Shown here: positions 1 through 9,340 of the stretch, piece after piece
Numbering within the stretch: position 1 is the stretch's first letter
Layout: the number at the start of each line of letters is the position of its first letter
DNA from: [Pasteurella] aerogenes
Lineage (GTDB): Bacteria > Pseudomonadota > Gammaproteobacteria > Enterobacterales > Pasteurellaceae
Reading direction: 5' to 3'
NCBI GenBank assembly: GCA_900637275.1
Contig: LR134362.1
Location: forward strand, 124,001 to 188,000
DNA length: 64,000 nucleotides
Notes under the pieces: model-generated
What the model was told of the DNA's origin: nothing
The model's database searches: none
What the model saw: the letters and a program-made list of their open reading frames with translations, nothing else
Program-made: the position numbers and the translations under genes

Positions 1-677
1 CCTTCTGCTACAGGAAAACCGTCGCGCATTACCAAAATTCGATCGGAAATAGCAATGACCTCATCCAAACGGTGAGTTACATAAATCATGCCGACGCCTT
101 GCGCACGCAGCCGATTTAACACGCTAAATAAATGCTCGACATCACTTGCCGGCAAAGAGGCGGTGGGTTCGTCTAAGACAAGAATTTCTGCATTGACTGC
201 AATGGCACGTGCAATGGCGAGCAGGGCTTTTTCTGTGCGGCTAAGATCGAAGACGCGTGTGTCGGCGGAAAGATGAATGCCAACAAAATCAAGCGCATCT
301 TGCGCTTGTTGACGAATTTTACGCCAATCAATTAAGCCAAAACGTCGCGGAAATCCCATGACAAATGCCATGTTTTCTGCAATGGTCATCCATTCGATTA
401 AGCCGAGATCTTGGTGGATAAAAGCAATCGGTTTTTGGTTAGCTTTTTCTAATGAAAGTGCCGATTGAATGGGTTGTTGGTGGAAGAAAATATCGCCACT
501 GTCGCGTTCATAAATACCGGCAAGGATTTTAATAAGCGTCGATTTTCCCGCGCCATTTTCACCTAATAATGCTACGATTTCGCCGGGATGGATGGCTAAA
601 CTCACATTATTAACCGCCGTGTGTTGACCAAAGCGCTTAATAATATGTTGCAGTGTTAAAATCGGTTGTTGCGTCAT
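1..677 (-). CDS. Sugar ABC transporter ATP-binding protein, 3' part outside the window
   Basis: The gene reads leftward from ATG at 675-677 and is cut by the window edge, leaving about 225 codons. The first nucleotide-binding domain of a simple-sugar importer of the RbsA/MglA type is visible. Walker A is GENGAGKST near residue 42, the Q-loop region is IHQDLGL, Walker B is ILVLDEPTAS, and the switch His is in VTHRLDE. The signature loop is degenerate (DLSRTEKALLAIARA instead of LSGGQ). Such loops also occur in RbsA-type proteins, so I do not read this as inactivation. Such proteins normally carry two ABC domains (about 500 aa); the second would lie outside. The substrate cannot be told; the inositol gene at the other end of the window is 62 kb away and gives no help. 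Confidence 0.85.
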   Translation of the reverse strand, partial: MTQQPILTLQHIIKRFGQHTAVNNVSLAIHPGEIVALLGENGAGKSTLIKILAGIYERDSGDIFFHQQPIQSALSLEKANQKPIAFIHQDLGLIEWMTIAENMAFVMGFPRRFGLIDWRKIRQQAQDALDFVGIHLSADTRVFDLSRTEKALLAIARAIAVNAEILVLDEPTASLPASDVEHLFSVLNRLRAQGVGMIYVTHRLDEVIAISDRILVMRDGFPVAE

Positions 678-908
678 AATTTCCCTCTTGAAGATGGAGG
701 TTGGAAAGCAACCTATTTCACATAGTAAAATAATGTTTCATAACATAACGTTAACAACTTGAAATGTCAATTCTAGAGGAATTTAAAAATTAATTAAAAA
801 TCAATAAGTTATATTTATTTTTCAAATTTGTGAGCAAGATCTCACTTTTTATTCGATAAAAATAAGTGGGTACAGTAACAGCATTGAGACAGAAAAGAGA
901 AACGTCTG
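678..908. promoter_or_regulatory. AT-rich intergenic region with a CRP-like inverted repeat
   Basis: This gap lies upstream of the leftward ABC ATPase gene and downstream of the leftward DUF721 gene. It holds an inverted repeat at 830-845, GTGAG-N6-CTCAC, preceded by T. It resembles a cAMP-CRP site, but its half-sites are spaced two bases wider than the usual TGTGA-N6-TCACA. Catabolite control of a sugar importer would make sense, but this is inference. No small gene was recognised here. Confidence 0.35.
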
Positions 909-1223
909 CTATTTTAACGTTGCATTTAACTGCGGGTTGATGGTAAAGGTAAACTGTTTAATTTGCGGGTAGGTTTGGTTGACAGCTTGTAATAAGGCGG
1001 CTTGTTTAAATAAAAAACCTTGGCGAATACTGGCGTGCGCCACATCGATAAATAAGGTTTCTTCAGTCATGTGGGTGATTTTGTAAAAACCGTAAAACTC
1101 CTTTGGAAAGAAAGGGTGTAATTGTTCGTTTAGTTGATTTAAACGCACGCCTTTTTCCATAAGATTTGCCAAAGTAGATGTTTCCAGAATGGTTTGTACA
1201 TTGACGGTTTTTTTATAGCGCAT
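909..1223 (-). CDS. DUF721/DciA-like protein
   Basis: A 104-aa basic protein, divergent from secM across a gap of about 100 bp. Its N-terminal segment (TLANLMEKGVRLNQLNEQL) and its middle, with a FYKITHMTEETLFIDVAHAS pattern, fit the DUF721 family, whose DciA members help load the replicative helicase DnaB. Gamma-proteobacteria with dnaC often keep only a short DUF721 protein beside secM-secA, which fits this position. Family assignment rests on pattern and synteny. A direct replicative role is not shown for such short forms. Confidence 0.6.
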   Translation of the reverse strand: MRYKKTVNVQTILETSTLANLMEKGVRLNQLNEQLHPFFPKEFYGFYKITHMTEETLFIDVAHASIRQGFLFKQAALLQAVNQTYPQIKQFTFTINPQLNATLK

Positions 1224-1325
1224 GGGATTGTTTTCCGATTTTTTATCTCAATATTATGACATTGTGGCGGATTTCCGTTACAATGATACACATTTTTCGC
1301 ACAAGACAACATAACGATGATTTTA

Positions 1326-1631
1326 ATGAAAAGCAAACAAAATTTTTGGTCGCAATTACTGCTTAGTATGATTGCGATGTTTGCTTTGCCTGTGGCTGCA
1401 CAGGGATTGGAAAATCATGCGCTTGGTGGCGAAACTTGTCCGAATGAGCAGCGTCAAGTTCCGCAACAAGTGGTCAACTTGATTGTACTGGCAAAAAAAA
1501 CGCAACAAGAAAGCGGCAAACAGCCATTGTTGCCGGTAAAACAGGATATTCTTTTCAAAAAAGAACCGCACTTTAACACCTCTATATTGCATGATATTGC
1601 GCCTATTCGTGCTGGTCCTCTAATGAGTTAA
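1326..1631 (+). CDS. secM: SecM, secretion monitor with C-terminal arrest peptide
   Basis: A small exported regulator just upstream of secA. The N-terminus (KSKQNFWSQLLLSMIAMFALPVAAQG) is a signal peptide. The C-terminus, FNTSILHDIAPIRAGPLMS, carries the ribosome-stalling signature IRAGP, three residues before the stop. In E. coli, SecM stalls inside the ribosome until SecA pulls it, which exposes the secA ribosome site. Relative to E. coli the arrest segment is one residue shorter between Phe and RAGP, lacks the Trp, and has Pro where Gly precedes IRAGP. ATG at 1326 is chosen because the Met-Lys-Ser-Lys start gives a normal signal peptide; ATG at 1317 is an alternative. It ends 73 bp before secA. 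Confidence 0.85.
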   Translation: MKSKQNFWSQLLLSMIAMFALPVAAQGLENHALGGETCPNEQRQVPQQVVNLIVLAKKTQQESGKQPLLPVKQDILFKKEPHFNTSILHDIAPIRAGPLMS

Positions 1632-1704
1632 TCGCAATCAAGTATAATGTTCACAGTACGCGGGTGCTGTGGTGGATTAATTCTATTTTTAAGTAAGAAA
1701 TCGT

Positions 1705-4416
1705 ATGTTAAGAACAATAGCAACCAAAATTTTTGGTAGTCGTAATGACCGTATTTTACGTCGTTTAAATAAACAAGTTGCCAAAATTAATAAATTAGAG
1801 CCGACATTTGAAGCATTAAGTGATGAAGAATTAAAAGGCAAAACCGCGGAATTTCGCGAAAGATTGCAAAATGGCGAGAAGTTAGAAAATTTGATCCCTG
1901 AAGCTTTTGCCACGGTGCGTGAAGCGAGTAAACGGGTGTTAGGGATGCGTCCCTTTGATGTGCAATTGATTGGCGGTATGGTGCTAAATAATCGTTGTAT
2001 TGCCGAGATGCGCACTGGGGAAGGGAAAACCTTAACCGCTACCTTGCCTTGTTATTTAAATGCGTTGAGCGGAAAAGGCGTACACGTGGTCACGGTAAAT
2101 GATTATTTGGCGCGCCGCGATGCGGAAACCAATCGTCCATTATTTGAATTTTTAGGTATGACCGTTGGTGTCAATGTGCCAGGAATGGCGCCGGAAGATA
2201 AACGCGCCGCTTATGCCGCGGATATTACTTATGCAACCAACAGCGAACTAGGTTTTGATTATTTGCGTGATAATTTGGCGCATTCCGCCCAAGAGCGTTT
2301 CCAAAAACAATTGCATTATGCGTTGGTGGATGAAGTGGATTCCATTTTAATCGATGAAGCAAGAACGCCATTGATTATTTCTGGTCCGGCGGAAGACAGT
2401 TCAGAGTTATATATTGCTATTGATAAGCTGATTCCGTTATTGGTTAGACAAGAGAAAGAAGATTCTGATGAATTTCAAGGTGACGGTGATTTCACCTTAG
2501 ATTTGAAAAACAAACAGGCTCATTTAACCGAACGCGGACAAGAAAAAATCGAAGAATGGTTGGTGCAACAAGGTTTGATGAAAGAAACCGAGTCTTTATA
2601 TTCGCCAGCGAAAATTACCTTATTACATCACGTTTATGCTGCATTACGTGCGCATACTTTATTTGAGCGTGATGTGGATTATATCGTTAAAGAGGGTGAA
2701 GTGGTGATTGTGGATGAGCATACCGGACGTACTATGGCGGGACGTCGTTGGTCTGACGGTTTGCATCAAGCAATTGAAGCCAAAGAAGGCGTGAGAATTC
2801 AAAGCGAAAACCAAACTGTGGCGTCCATTACCTACCAAAACTATTTCCGTTTGTATGAAAAACTTGCAGGTATGACAGGGACAGCGGATACGGAAGCCTT
2901 TGAATTCCAACAAATTTATGGCTTGGAAACCATTGTTATCCCAACCAACCGACCAATGATCCGTGACGATCGTACGGATGTGATGTTTGAAAATGAGCAA
3001 TATAAATTTGATGCAATTATTGAGGACATTAAAGATTGCGTGGCGCGTAATCAGCCGGTGTTAGTGGGAACGATTTCTATTGAAAAATCCGAAATGTTGT
3101 CCCATGCGTTGGATAAAGCGGGCATTAAACATAACGTATTAAACGCCAAATTCCATGCACAAGAAGCTGAAATTGTTGCCAACGCCGGTTATCCGGGCGC
3201 AGTGACAATTGCGACCAATATGGCGGGGCGTGGTACCGATATTGTTTTGGGCGGTAACTGGAAAGCGGAAGTGGCGAAACTTGAAAATCCAACTGAAGAA
3301 CAAATCGAGGCAATTAAAGCAGAATGGCAAAAACGCCATGAAATTGTACAGCAAGCGGGTGGTTTGCATATTATTGGTACCGAGCGTCATGAATCTCGTC
3401 GTATCGATAACCAATTACGCGGTCGTTCCGGTCGTCAAGGCGACCCGGGTTCTTCCCGTTTTTATCTGTCGTTGGAAGATGCTTTAATGCGCATTTACCT
3501 CAATGAAGGAAAATTAAATTTAATGCGCAAAGCCTTTAGTACGCCGGGCGAAGCGATGGAATCCAAAATGTTGGCGAAAGTGATTGCTTCTGCTCAAGCA
3601 AAAGTGGAAGCCCATAACTTTGATGGACGTAAAAACTTGCTTGAATTTGATGATGTAGCAAATGATCAACGTCATGCTATTTACGAGCAACGTAATGCGC
3701 TTTTGGATAACGAAAATATTTCCGAAACCATTGAAGTCATTCGTGAAGATGTGTTCAATTCGGTGATTGATCAATATATTCCGCCACAATCTTTAGAGGA
3801 AATGTGGGATATTGCCGGCTTGGAGGCGCGTTTGCAACAAGATTTTGCTTTGGAATTGCCACTGTCTAAATGGTTGGAAGAAGATAATACCTTACACGAA
3901 GAAACCTTGCGTGAGCGTATTATTCAAGCCTCGGTGGATGAATATAAGCAAAAAGAAGCCTTGGCGGGTGAGGAAACTATGCGTCAATTTGAAAAAGGCG
4001 TAATGTTACAAACCTTAGACGAATTATGGAAAGAGCATTTGGCAGCGATGGATCATTTGCGTCGCGGGATCCATTTACGTGGTTATGCGCAAAAAGATCC
4101 AAAACAAGAGTACAAAAAAGAATCCTTCCAAATGTTTACCGAAATGTTGGATGCCTTAAAATTAAGTGTGATTACCACATTAAGTCGCGTTCGTATTCGT
4201 ACCCAAGAGGAAATCGAGGAGGCGGAACGTTTACGCCAATTAGCGCAAGCACAGCAGGCACAAGGGATGGAATATCATAGCAGTGATAATGAGGAAAACG
4301 CCTCTGCCGATGAACATAATGAATTTGCCGATCGTAAAATTGGGCGTAACGAGCCTTGTCCTTGCGGTTCTGGTAAAAAATACAAACACTGTCATGGCAG
4401 TCGAGCGAAACATTAA
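1705..4416 (+). CDS. secA: SecA, preprotein translocase ATPase
   Basis: 903 aa, the normal length. SecA is the motor that drives unfolded preproteins through SecYEG at the inner membrane. Visible motifs are Walker A MRTGEGKT at about 102-109, the DEAD-like VDEVDSILIDEARTPL from about 209, the TNMAGRGTDI motif of the second motor domain, RGRSGRQGDPG, and a C-terminal zinc-binding tail CPCGSGKKYKHCHG that contacts SecB and lipid. It is preceded by secM, so its translation is probably raised when secretion is slow. A paired uptake-signal terminator follows directly. Confidence 0.99.
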   Translation: MLRTIATKIFGSRNDRILRRLNKQVAKINKLEPTFEALSDEELKGKTAEFRERLQNGEKLENLIPEAFATVREASKRVLGMRPFDVQLIGGMVLNNRCIAEMRTGEGKTLTATLPCYLNALSGKGVHVVTVNDYLARRDAETNRPLFEFLGMTVGVNVPGMAPEDKRAAYAADITYATNSELGFDYLRDNLAHSAQERFQKQLHYALVDEVDSILIDEARTPLIISGPAEDSSELYIAIDKLIPLLVRQEKEDSDEFQGDGDFTLDLKNKQAHLTERGQEKIEEWLVQQGLMKETESLYSPAKITLLHHVYAALRAHTLFERDVDYIVKEGEVVIVDEHTGRTMAGRRWSDGLHQAIEAKEGVRIQSENQTVASITYQNYFRLYEKLAGMTGTADTEAFEFQQIYGLETIVIPTNRPMIRDDRTDVMFENEQYKFDAIIEDIKDCVARNQPVLVGTISIEKSEMLSHALDKAGIKHNVLNAKFHAQEAEIVANAGYPGAVTIATNMAGRGTDIVLGGNWKAEVAKLENPTEEQIEAIKAEWQKRHEIVQQAGGLHIIGTERHESRRIDNQLRGRSGRQGDPGSSRFYLSLEDALMRIYLNEGKLNLMRKAFSTPGEAMESKMLAKVIASAQAKVEAHNFDGRKNLLEFDDVANDQRHAIYEQRNALLDNENISETIEVIREDVFNSVIDQYIPPQSLEEMWDIAGLEARLQQDFALELPLSKWLEEDNTLHEETLRERIIQASVDEYKQKEALAGEETMRQFEKGVMLQTLDELWKEHLAAMDHLRRGIHLRGYAQKDPKQEYKKESFQMFTEMLDALKLSVITTLSRVRIRTQEEIEEAERLRQLAQAQQAQGMEYHSSDNEENASADEHNEFADRKIGRNEPCPCGSGKKYKHCHGSRAKH

Positions 4417-4422
4417 TTTAGC

Positions 4423-4452
4423 AAAAGTGCGGTTATTTTGACCGCACTTTTT
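4423..4452 (+). terminator. Terminator built from two inverted uptake signals
   Basis: AAAAGTGCGGT (4423-4433) and ACCGCACTTTT (4441-4451) form an 11-bp stem followed by T residues, seven bases after the secA stop. Inverted pairs of the Haemophilus-type uptake signal used as intrinsic terminators are well known in Pasteurellaceae. Confidence 0.85.
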
Positions 4453-4474
4453 TCACATCAGGATTTGATTAATC

Positions 4475-4873
4475 ATGACAAAACCGATGATTCAAGTTGC
4501 CGCCGGCATTATTCGCAATGAATTTGGGCAAATTTATTTGACACAACGTCTTGAAGGGCAAGATTTTGCGCAGTCACTAGAATTTCCCGGCGGTAAAGTG
4601 GATGCCGGTGAAACGCCGGAACAAGCCTTGGCGCGCGAATTGGAAGAAGAAATTGGCATTCATATTTTAAGTGCGGTCATTTTTGAACGATTTTTGTTTG
4701 AGTATCCGAATAAAATTATTCATTTCTATTTTTATTTGGTGGAACAATGGGTTGGTGAGCCTTTTGGACGAGAAGGACAAGAAGGTACTTGGGTGGCGCA
4801 AAATGAATTGGATGCGGGAAAATTTCCGCCGGCAAATGCGCGATTAATTCAGCGTTTACTCGCTGAAAGTTAG
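4475..4873 (+). CDS. mutT: MutT, 8-oxo-dGTP diphosphatase
   Basis: 132 aa. MutT hydrolyses 8-oxo-dGTP to the monophosphate and so prevents A:T to C:G transversions. The full Nudix box is present: G-G-K-V-D-A-G-E-T-P followed by RELEEEIG, matching GX5EX7REUXEEXGU. It sits after secA as in Haemophilus and E. coli. Its last four bases overlap the end of the convergent holA gene. No strong ribosome site is visible before the ATG. Confidence 0.95.
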   Translation: MTKPMIQVAAGIIRNEFGQIYLTQRLEGQDFAQSLEFPGGKVDAGETPEQALARELEEEIGIHILSAVIFERFLFEYPNKIIHFYFYLVEQWVGEPFGREGQEGTWVAQNELDAGKFPPANARLIQRLLAES

Positions 4874-5916
4874 CGAGTCGGGTGAGCAATTTGCATGGAT
4901 AATGCCGCCAACTCGTTCCAAACTTCATCAGAAAATTCCATTTTTACTTTGCGCTCAATTTTCGCTAGGTGTTGAATTATGACATAAAGTTGTCGGTAAT
5001 TAAGACGTTGGATGCATTGAGTAAAAAGCGGACGACGATTTTGCCACACTTTTAAGCGATCAAATTGTTCTCTTAGTTGCGCGGTTGGCAGCGGATCTTG
5101 TAGGCTGTTTAAGCGCTGCTGTGGCTGCGTCAAGGTTAAAAGGGTCATCAATTCACGCTGCAATGTGCGCAATAAAACTACCGGTTGCACATCTTCTGCT
5201 TGTAATCCTTGCAAAATCCGTTTAGCGCGGGCATATTTCCCTTCTAATAAGGCATCAATCCACTGAAATGGCGTAAAAATTGACGATTGTTCCACCGCTA
5301 CGCGCACTTTAGCCAGCGTGACTTTGTCATTGGGATAAAGTAGGGCAAGTAGTTGTAAGGCTTGTTTCAGCGCCAGTAAGTTATTTTCATAGCTATAGCA
5401 TAAAAATTGTGTTGCTTCGTTATCTATTGCCAATTGCATATTTTGGGCGCGATTGGCAATCCAGCGTGGCAGTTGATCGACGCTTGGCGTTTGGCAATTA
5501 ATCAAGGTGACATTTGGTTCAATTTGCACGCCCATAGTAAACCACGCCTGCTTTTCCATTGCTTTCGTCAGTTTGCTCAAATGCAAAACGAGTAGCACAT
5601 CGGCGTGTAGGGATTGCATTAAGGTCAGCAAATGTTGTTGGATAGGTACGGAAAGATTTTCCGGCAGATGTAAGCGGATGATTTGCCGGTTAAAAAACAA
5701 CCCCATGGATTGTACGCGTTCAAAAAGTGCTTGCCAGTCGGTTAAATGATCGATGGTTAGCTCGTATTTTTCATCAAAACCTTGGGTAAAGGCGGTGTGG
5801 CAAATGATATCGGCACTTTCTTGTTGTAACAGCGGATCTTGCCCCACTAAATAATAGATTGACGCCAACCTATTATTTAGTGATTGAGGCAGTTGTTCGC
5901 TGAAAATTCGGATCAT
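4870..5916 (-). CDS. holA: HolA, DNA polymerase III delta subunit
   Basis: 348 aa, near the E. coli length of 343. Delta is the wrench of the clamp loader that opens the beta clamp. The N-terminal part (MIRIFSEQLPQSLNNRLASI, then YYLVGQDPLLQQESADII) matches the delta start, where the conserved G-x-D-P-L-L motif is typical. It is co-transcribed with lptE upstream: the start codon overlaps the lptE stop by four bases, so the two are translationally coupled. Confidence 0.95.
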   Translation of the reverse strand: MIRIFSEQLPQSLNNRLASIYYLVGQDPLLQQESADIICHTAFTQGFDEKYELTIDHLTDWQALFERVQSMGLFFNRQIIRLHLPENLSVPIQQHLLTLMQSLHADVLLVLHLSKLTKAMEKQAWFTMGVQIEPNVTLINCQTPSVDQLPRWIANRAQNMQLAIDNEATQFLCYSYENNLLALKQALQLLALLYPNDKVTLAKVRVAVEQSSIFTPFQWIDALLEGKYARAKRILQGLQAEDVQPVVLLRTLQRELMTLLTLTQPQQRLNSLQDPLPTAQLREQFDRLKVWQNRRPLFTQCIQRLNYRQLYVIIQHLAKIERKVKMEFSDEVWNELAALSMQIAHPTR

Positions 5917-6416
5917 TTTTGTGTTTTGACTTGCTGTTGTAAGGCAATCATTTTACGGATTAATTGGCGCGCTGCTTGCTCACGCATATCGTTCCAAATC
6001 ACTTCTTTTTCTGCCGATTTTGCTAAGGCAGCACGAGAGTTATCAAAGAACGTGCGGCTGATGCGCGCTGATAGCGGGTAACTGACTTGATTTAATCTGA
6101 CTGTTGCATCTACATCTAGGATCAGTAATTTTTCCGCTTCGCGTCCGCGTTTAAAAATTGATGCGACCTCATCATTGGTCGTGGTTTTATTTAATCTTAA
6201 GGTCGGCGTTTGGCTTTTTGCCTCCACTAAATTAATTCCGTTTAATTGCAATTGTCGGCGCATTGCCATGGACATTTCGCTGTACGGATCGCTGCTTTCT
6301 AGGGTTAAGGTTTTCAATTCATTAGGAATTAATTCACCATTTTGAAAATGGAAACCACAAGCAGAAAGGGCGAATACGCCGGCGGCAATAAAAAAAGTTT
6401 TGATCGATTTCAACAT
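5913..6416 (-). CDS. lptE: LptE, LPS-assembly lipoprotein
   Basis: 167 aa with a lipoprotein signal peptide and lipobox LSAC (Cys20). LptE plugs the LptD barrel and delivers lipopolysaccharide to the outer leaflet. The motif CGFHFQNG after the lipid site and the pattern ELKTLTLESSDPYSEMSMAMRR fit the family. It is followed with a four-base overlap by holA, the usual gamma-proteobacterial lptE-holA pair. leuS lies upstream of lptE on the same strand, but a terminator separates them. Confidence 0.93.
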   Translation of the reverse strand: MLKSIKTFFIAAGVFALSACGFHFQNGELIPNELKTLTLESSDPYSEMSMAMRRQLQLNGINLVEAKSQTPTLRLNKTTTNDEVASIFKRGREAEKLLILDVDATVRLNQVSYPLSARISRTFFDNSRAALAKSAEKEVIWNDMREQAARQLIRKMIALQQQVKTQK

Positions 6417-6515
6417 ATAATTGACTCTGTTTACAGAATTAAAATTAGCGGTACTTTACCATAAATCCGCAGGGAACAAAAAGAAATATCCCGGTTTGAT
6501 TTTGTTTCACAAAAT

Positions 6516-6544
6516 GACCGCACTTTTATCGGCAAAGTGCGGTC
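6516..6544 (-). terminator. Inverted uptake-signal pair after leuS
   Basis: GACCGCACTTT (6516-6526) and AAAGTGCGGTC (6534-6544) form an 11-bp stem 11 bases after the leuS stop on the minus strand. A T-rich tract follows on that strand, and the other strand also runs into T residues. Confidence 0.75.
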
Positions 6545-6554
6545 GTTTTTTGTG

Positions 6555-9137
6555 TTATTTTGCAACGAAACTGAGCAATTTACCGGGTACATAAATCACT
6601 TTTTGTACGGTTAATCCCTCAAGGAATTTTTCCACATTGGCATCAGCTAGCGCCACTTGTTTAATGTCTTCCTCCGCCATATCCGCAGGGACGGTAACTT
6701 TCGCACGAACTTTACCGTTCACTTGCACGACCACCAACTTCTCATCATCGATCATAGCTTGTTCATCGGCTTTTACCCAAGGCGCAAAATCAATGGTATC
6801 CACGTTGCCCAATTCTTTCCATAGTTGGAAACAAATGTGTGGCGTAATCGGATACAACATCCGAATAACCGCGCTCAAGGCTTCCGCCATTACTGCGCGA
6901 TCTTGCGCGTCGTTTAACGGAGCTTTAGTCAATTTATTCATCAATTCCATGATCGCGGCGATGGCGGTATTGAAGGTTTGGCGACGCCCGATATCATCGC
7001 TAACTTTGGCAATGGTTTTATGCACATCGCGACGTAAGGCTTTTTGCGCGCTGGAAAGTGCGGTCGGATTTAGCGCTGTTTCAGTCGGATTTTTGCTATA
7101 TTCAAAGACTAAATTCCACAAACGACCTAAGAAACGTTTTGCACCTTCTACGCCAGATTCTTGCCATTCCAAGGTCATTTCCGCCGGTGAGGCGAACATC
7201 ATAAACAAGCGCACTGTATCTGCACCGTATTTTTCCACCATTTCTTGCGGATCGATACCGTTGTTTTTGGATTTTGACATTTTTGTCATGCCGCTGTGTA
7301 CCAATTCATGACCTTCATCGTCCACTGCTTTGATAATGCGACCTTTTTCATCGCGCTCAAGGCTAACTTTGGTCGGTGATACCCAAATGCGTTCATTGGT
7401 TGAGCTGGTGTAATAGAAGGCATCAGCAAGAACCATTCCTTGACACAATAATTTTTTGGTTGGCTCATCTGAGTTTACCAAGCCCGCATCACGCAATAAT
7501 TTGTGGAAGAAACGGAAATAAAGTAAGTGCATGGTAGCGTGTTCGATACCGCCGATATATTGATCCACCGGTAACCAATAGTTGGCTTCGTCACTGTCTA
7601 ACATTCCATCATGGAATTGTGGGCAAGTATAACGTGCATGATACCAAGAAGACTCCATAAAAGTATCGAATGTATCCGTTTCTTTTAATGCGGGTTGACC
7701 GTTATAGCTGGTTTTCGCCCAGTTAGGATCCGCTTTGATTGGGCTTTTCACCCCATCCATCACCACATCTTCCGGTAACACAATTGGTAAATCCGCCAAT
7801 GGCGCAGTGACTACTTCGCCATTTTCTAAGGTTAACATTGGAATTGGTGCGCCCCAATAACGCTGACGAGAAACCCCCCAGTCACGTAAGCGATAATTCA
7901 CTTGGCGTTTACCGCGTCCCATGGCTTCTAATTTGTCGGCAATACCGTTGAATGCTGAATCAAAATCTAGCCCATTAAATTCAGCTGAATTAACTAATTT
8001 ACCGTGTTCAGTAAATGCTGCTTTACTTAAATCAATGGTTTCCCCATTTGCCGGTTCAATTACTTGTTTAATCGGCAAGTCATATTTTTGTGCAAACTCA
8101 AAGTCACGCTCATCATGCGCCGGCACAGCCATTACCGCGCCGGTACCATAGTGCATTAACACAAAGTTTGCTACCCAAACCGGCACTTTTTCGCCCGTGA
8201 TCGGATGGAGCGCGAATAAACCGGTTGCCATGCCTTTTTTCTCCATCGTAGCAAGTTCTGCTTCCGCGACTTTGGTATTTTTCGCTTCTTGGATAAACGC
8301 GGCTAATGCTGGATTTTGCTGCGCGGCAAGTTCCGCTAACGGGTGTGCTGCTGCCACCGCAACATAAGAGACGCCAAAGAATGTATCTGGGCGCGTGGTA
8401 TAAACGGATAATTTATCGTTTACGCCTTCGACATCAAAGGTAATTTCTACCCCTTCAGAACGCCCGATCCAGTTGCGTTGCATGGTTTTTACCATTTCTG
8501 GCCATTCCGGCAAACTATCCAAACCACCTAATAATTGTTCTGCATAATCGGTAATTTTAATAAACCATTGTGGAATTTCTTTTTGTTCCACCGGTGTATC
8601 ACAACGCCAACAGCAACCTTCGTGAACCTGTTCATTGGCAAGTACCGTTTCATCATTCGGACACCAGTTAACAGTGGACGTTTTTTTGTACACTAAACCC
8701 TTTTTATAAAGTTCCGTGAAGAACCATTGTTCCCATTTATAATAATCCGGTTTACAAGTGGCAATTTCGCGATCCCAGTCAAAACCAAAACCCAATAACT
8801 TGAGTTGTTTTTTCATGTAGGCAATATTTTCGTAGGTCCATTTTGCTGGTGCGGTTTTATTTTTTATCGCCGCGCCTTCTGCCGGCAAACCGAATGCATC
8901 CCAACCCATTGGTTGTAATACATTTTTTCCGTTCATACGTTGATAGCGGGAAATCACATCGCCAATTGTATAATTGCGCACGTGTCCCATGTGTAAACGA
9001 CCGGACGGATAAGGGAACATGGAAAGACAATAATATTTCTCTTTGCTCGGATCTTTCACCGCTTTGAATGTTTTATTTTCAGCCCAAAATTGTTGAACTT
9101 CTGATTCAATCAAATCGGGACGGTATTGCTCTTGCAT
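6555..9137 (-). CDS. leuS: Leucyl-tRNA synthetase
   Basis: 860 aa from ATG at 9137, exactly the E. coli length. An upstream in-frame ATG at 9173 exists, but MQEQYRPDLIES is the family N-terminus and has an AAGGT ribosome site. It attaches leucine to tRNA-Leu. Class I motifs are visible: HMGHVRNYTIGD (HIGH box) and KMSKSKNNG (KMSKS box), with an editing domain between. An uptake signal lies between the two candidate starts. In Pasteurellaceae and enterics leuS commonly precedes lptE-holA. Confidence 0.98.
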   Translation of the reverse strand: MQEQYRPDLIESEVQQFWAENKTFKAVKDPSKEKYYCLSMFPYPSGRLHMGHVRNYTIGDVISRYQRMNGKNVLQPMGWDAFGLPAEGAAIKNKTAPAKWTYENIAYMKKQLKLLGFGFDWDREIATCKPDYYKWEQWFFTELYKKGLVYKKTSTVNWCPNDETVLANEQVHEGCCWRCDTPVEQKEIPQWFIKITDYAEQLLGGLDSLPEWPEMVKTMQRNWIGRSEGVEITFDVEGVNDKLSVYTTRPDTFFGVSYVAVAAAHPLAELAAQQNPALAAFIQEAKNTKVAEAELATMEKKGMATGLFALHPITGEKVPVWVANFVLMHYGTGAVMAVPAHDERDFEFAQKYDLPIKQVIEPANGETIDLSKAAFTEHGKLVNSAEFNGLDFDSAFNGIADKLEAMGRGKRQVNYRLRDWGVSRQRYWGAPIPMLTLENGEVVTAPLADLPIVLPEDVVMDGVKSPIKADPNWAKTSYNGQPALKETDTFDTFMESSWYHARYTCPQFHDGMLDSDEANYWLPVDQYIGGIEHATMHLLYFRFFHKLLRDAGLVNSDEPTKKLLCQGMVLADAFYYTSSTNERIWVSPTKVSLERDEKGRIIKAVDDEGHELVHSGMTKMSKSKNNGIDPQEMVEKYGADTVRLFMMFASPAEMTLEWQESGVEGAKRFLGRLWNLVFEYSKNPTETALNPTALSSAQKALRRDVHKTIAKVSDDIGRRQTFNTAIAAIMELMNKLTKAPLNDAQDRAVMAEALSAVIRMLYPITPHICFQLWKELGNVDTIDFAPWVKADEQAMIDDEKLVVVQVNGKVRAKVTVPADMAEEDIKQVALADANVEKFLEGLTVQKVIYVPGKLLSFVAK

Positions 9138-9249
9138 AATTTTACCTTTAAATTTCAGAAAAACTGACCGCACTTTGACGGTATAAATTGAGTTGGAAAA
9201 TGTGCTATAGGATAGCGTAAAACGGGAAAAATTGATAGAACTTTCAAGA

Positions 9250-9286
9250 AACTGACCGCACTTTTAGCGACTAAGTGCGGTCAGTT
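9250..9286 (-). terminator. Inverted uptake-signal pair between FMN reductase gene and leuS
   Basis: AACTGACCGCACTT (9250-9263) and AAGTGCGGTCAGTT (9273-9286) form a 14-bp stem with a nine-base loop. It lies downstream of the leftward reductase gene. The longer T-run is on the plus strand, so it may act in both directions. Confidence 0.7.
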
Positions 9287-9340
9287 TTTGGGATTTTTTG
9301 CGCGATAAGATTTGAGATTTACTTTTCGCTTAAGGCAACA

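Noticed and set aside
1..677. Reading the degenerate ABC signature (LSRTE) as a dead transporter
   Set aside because: RbsA-type sugar ATPases often lack a canonical LSGGQ in the first domain, and the other motifs are intact.
6637..7311. 224-codon frame on the plus strand inside leuS
   Set aside because: It is antisense to a well-conserved synthetase gene, with composition explained by the leuS codons.
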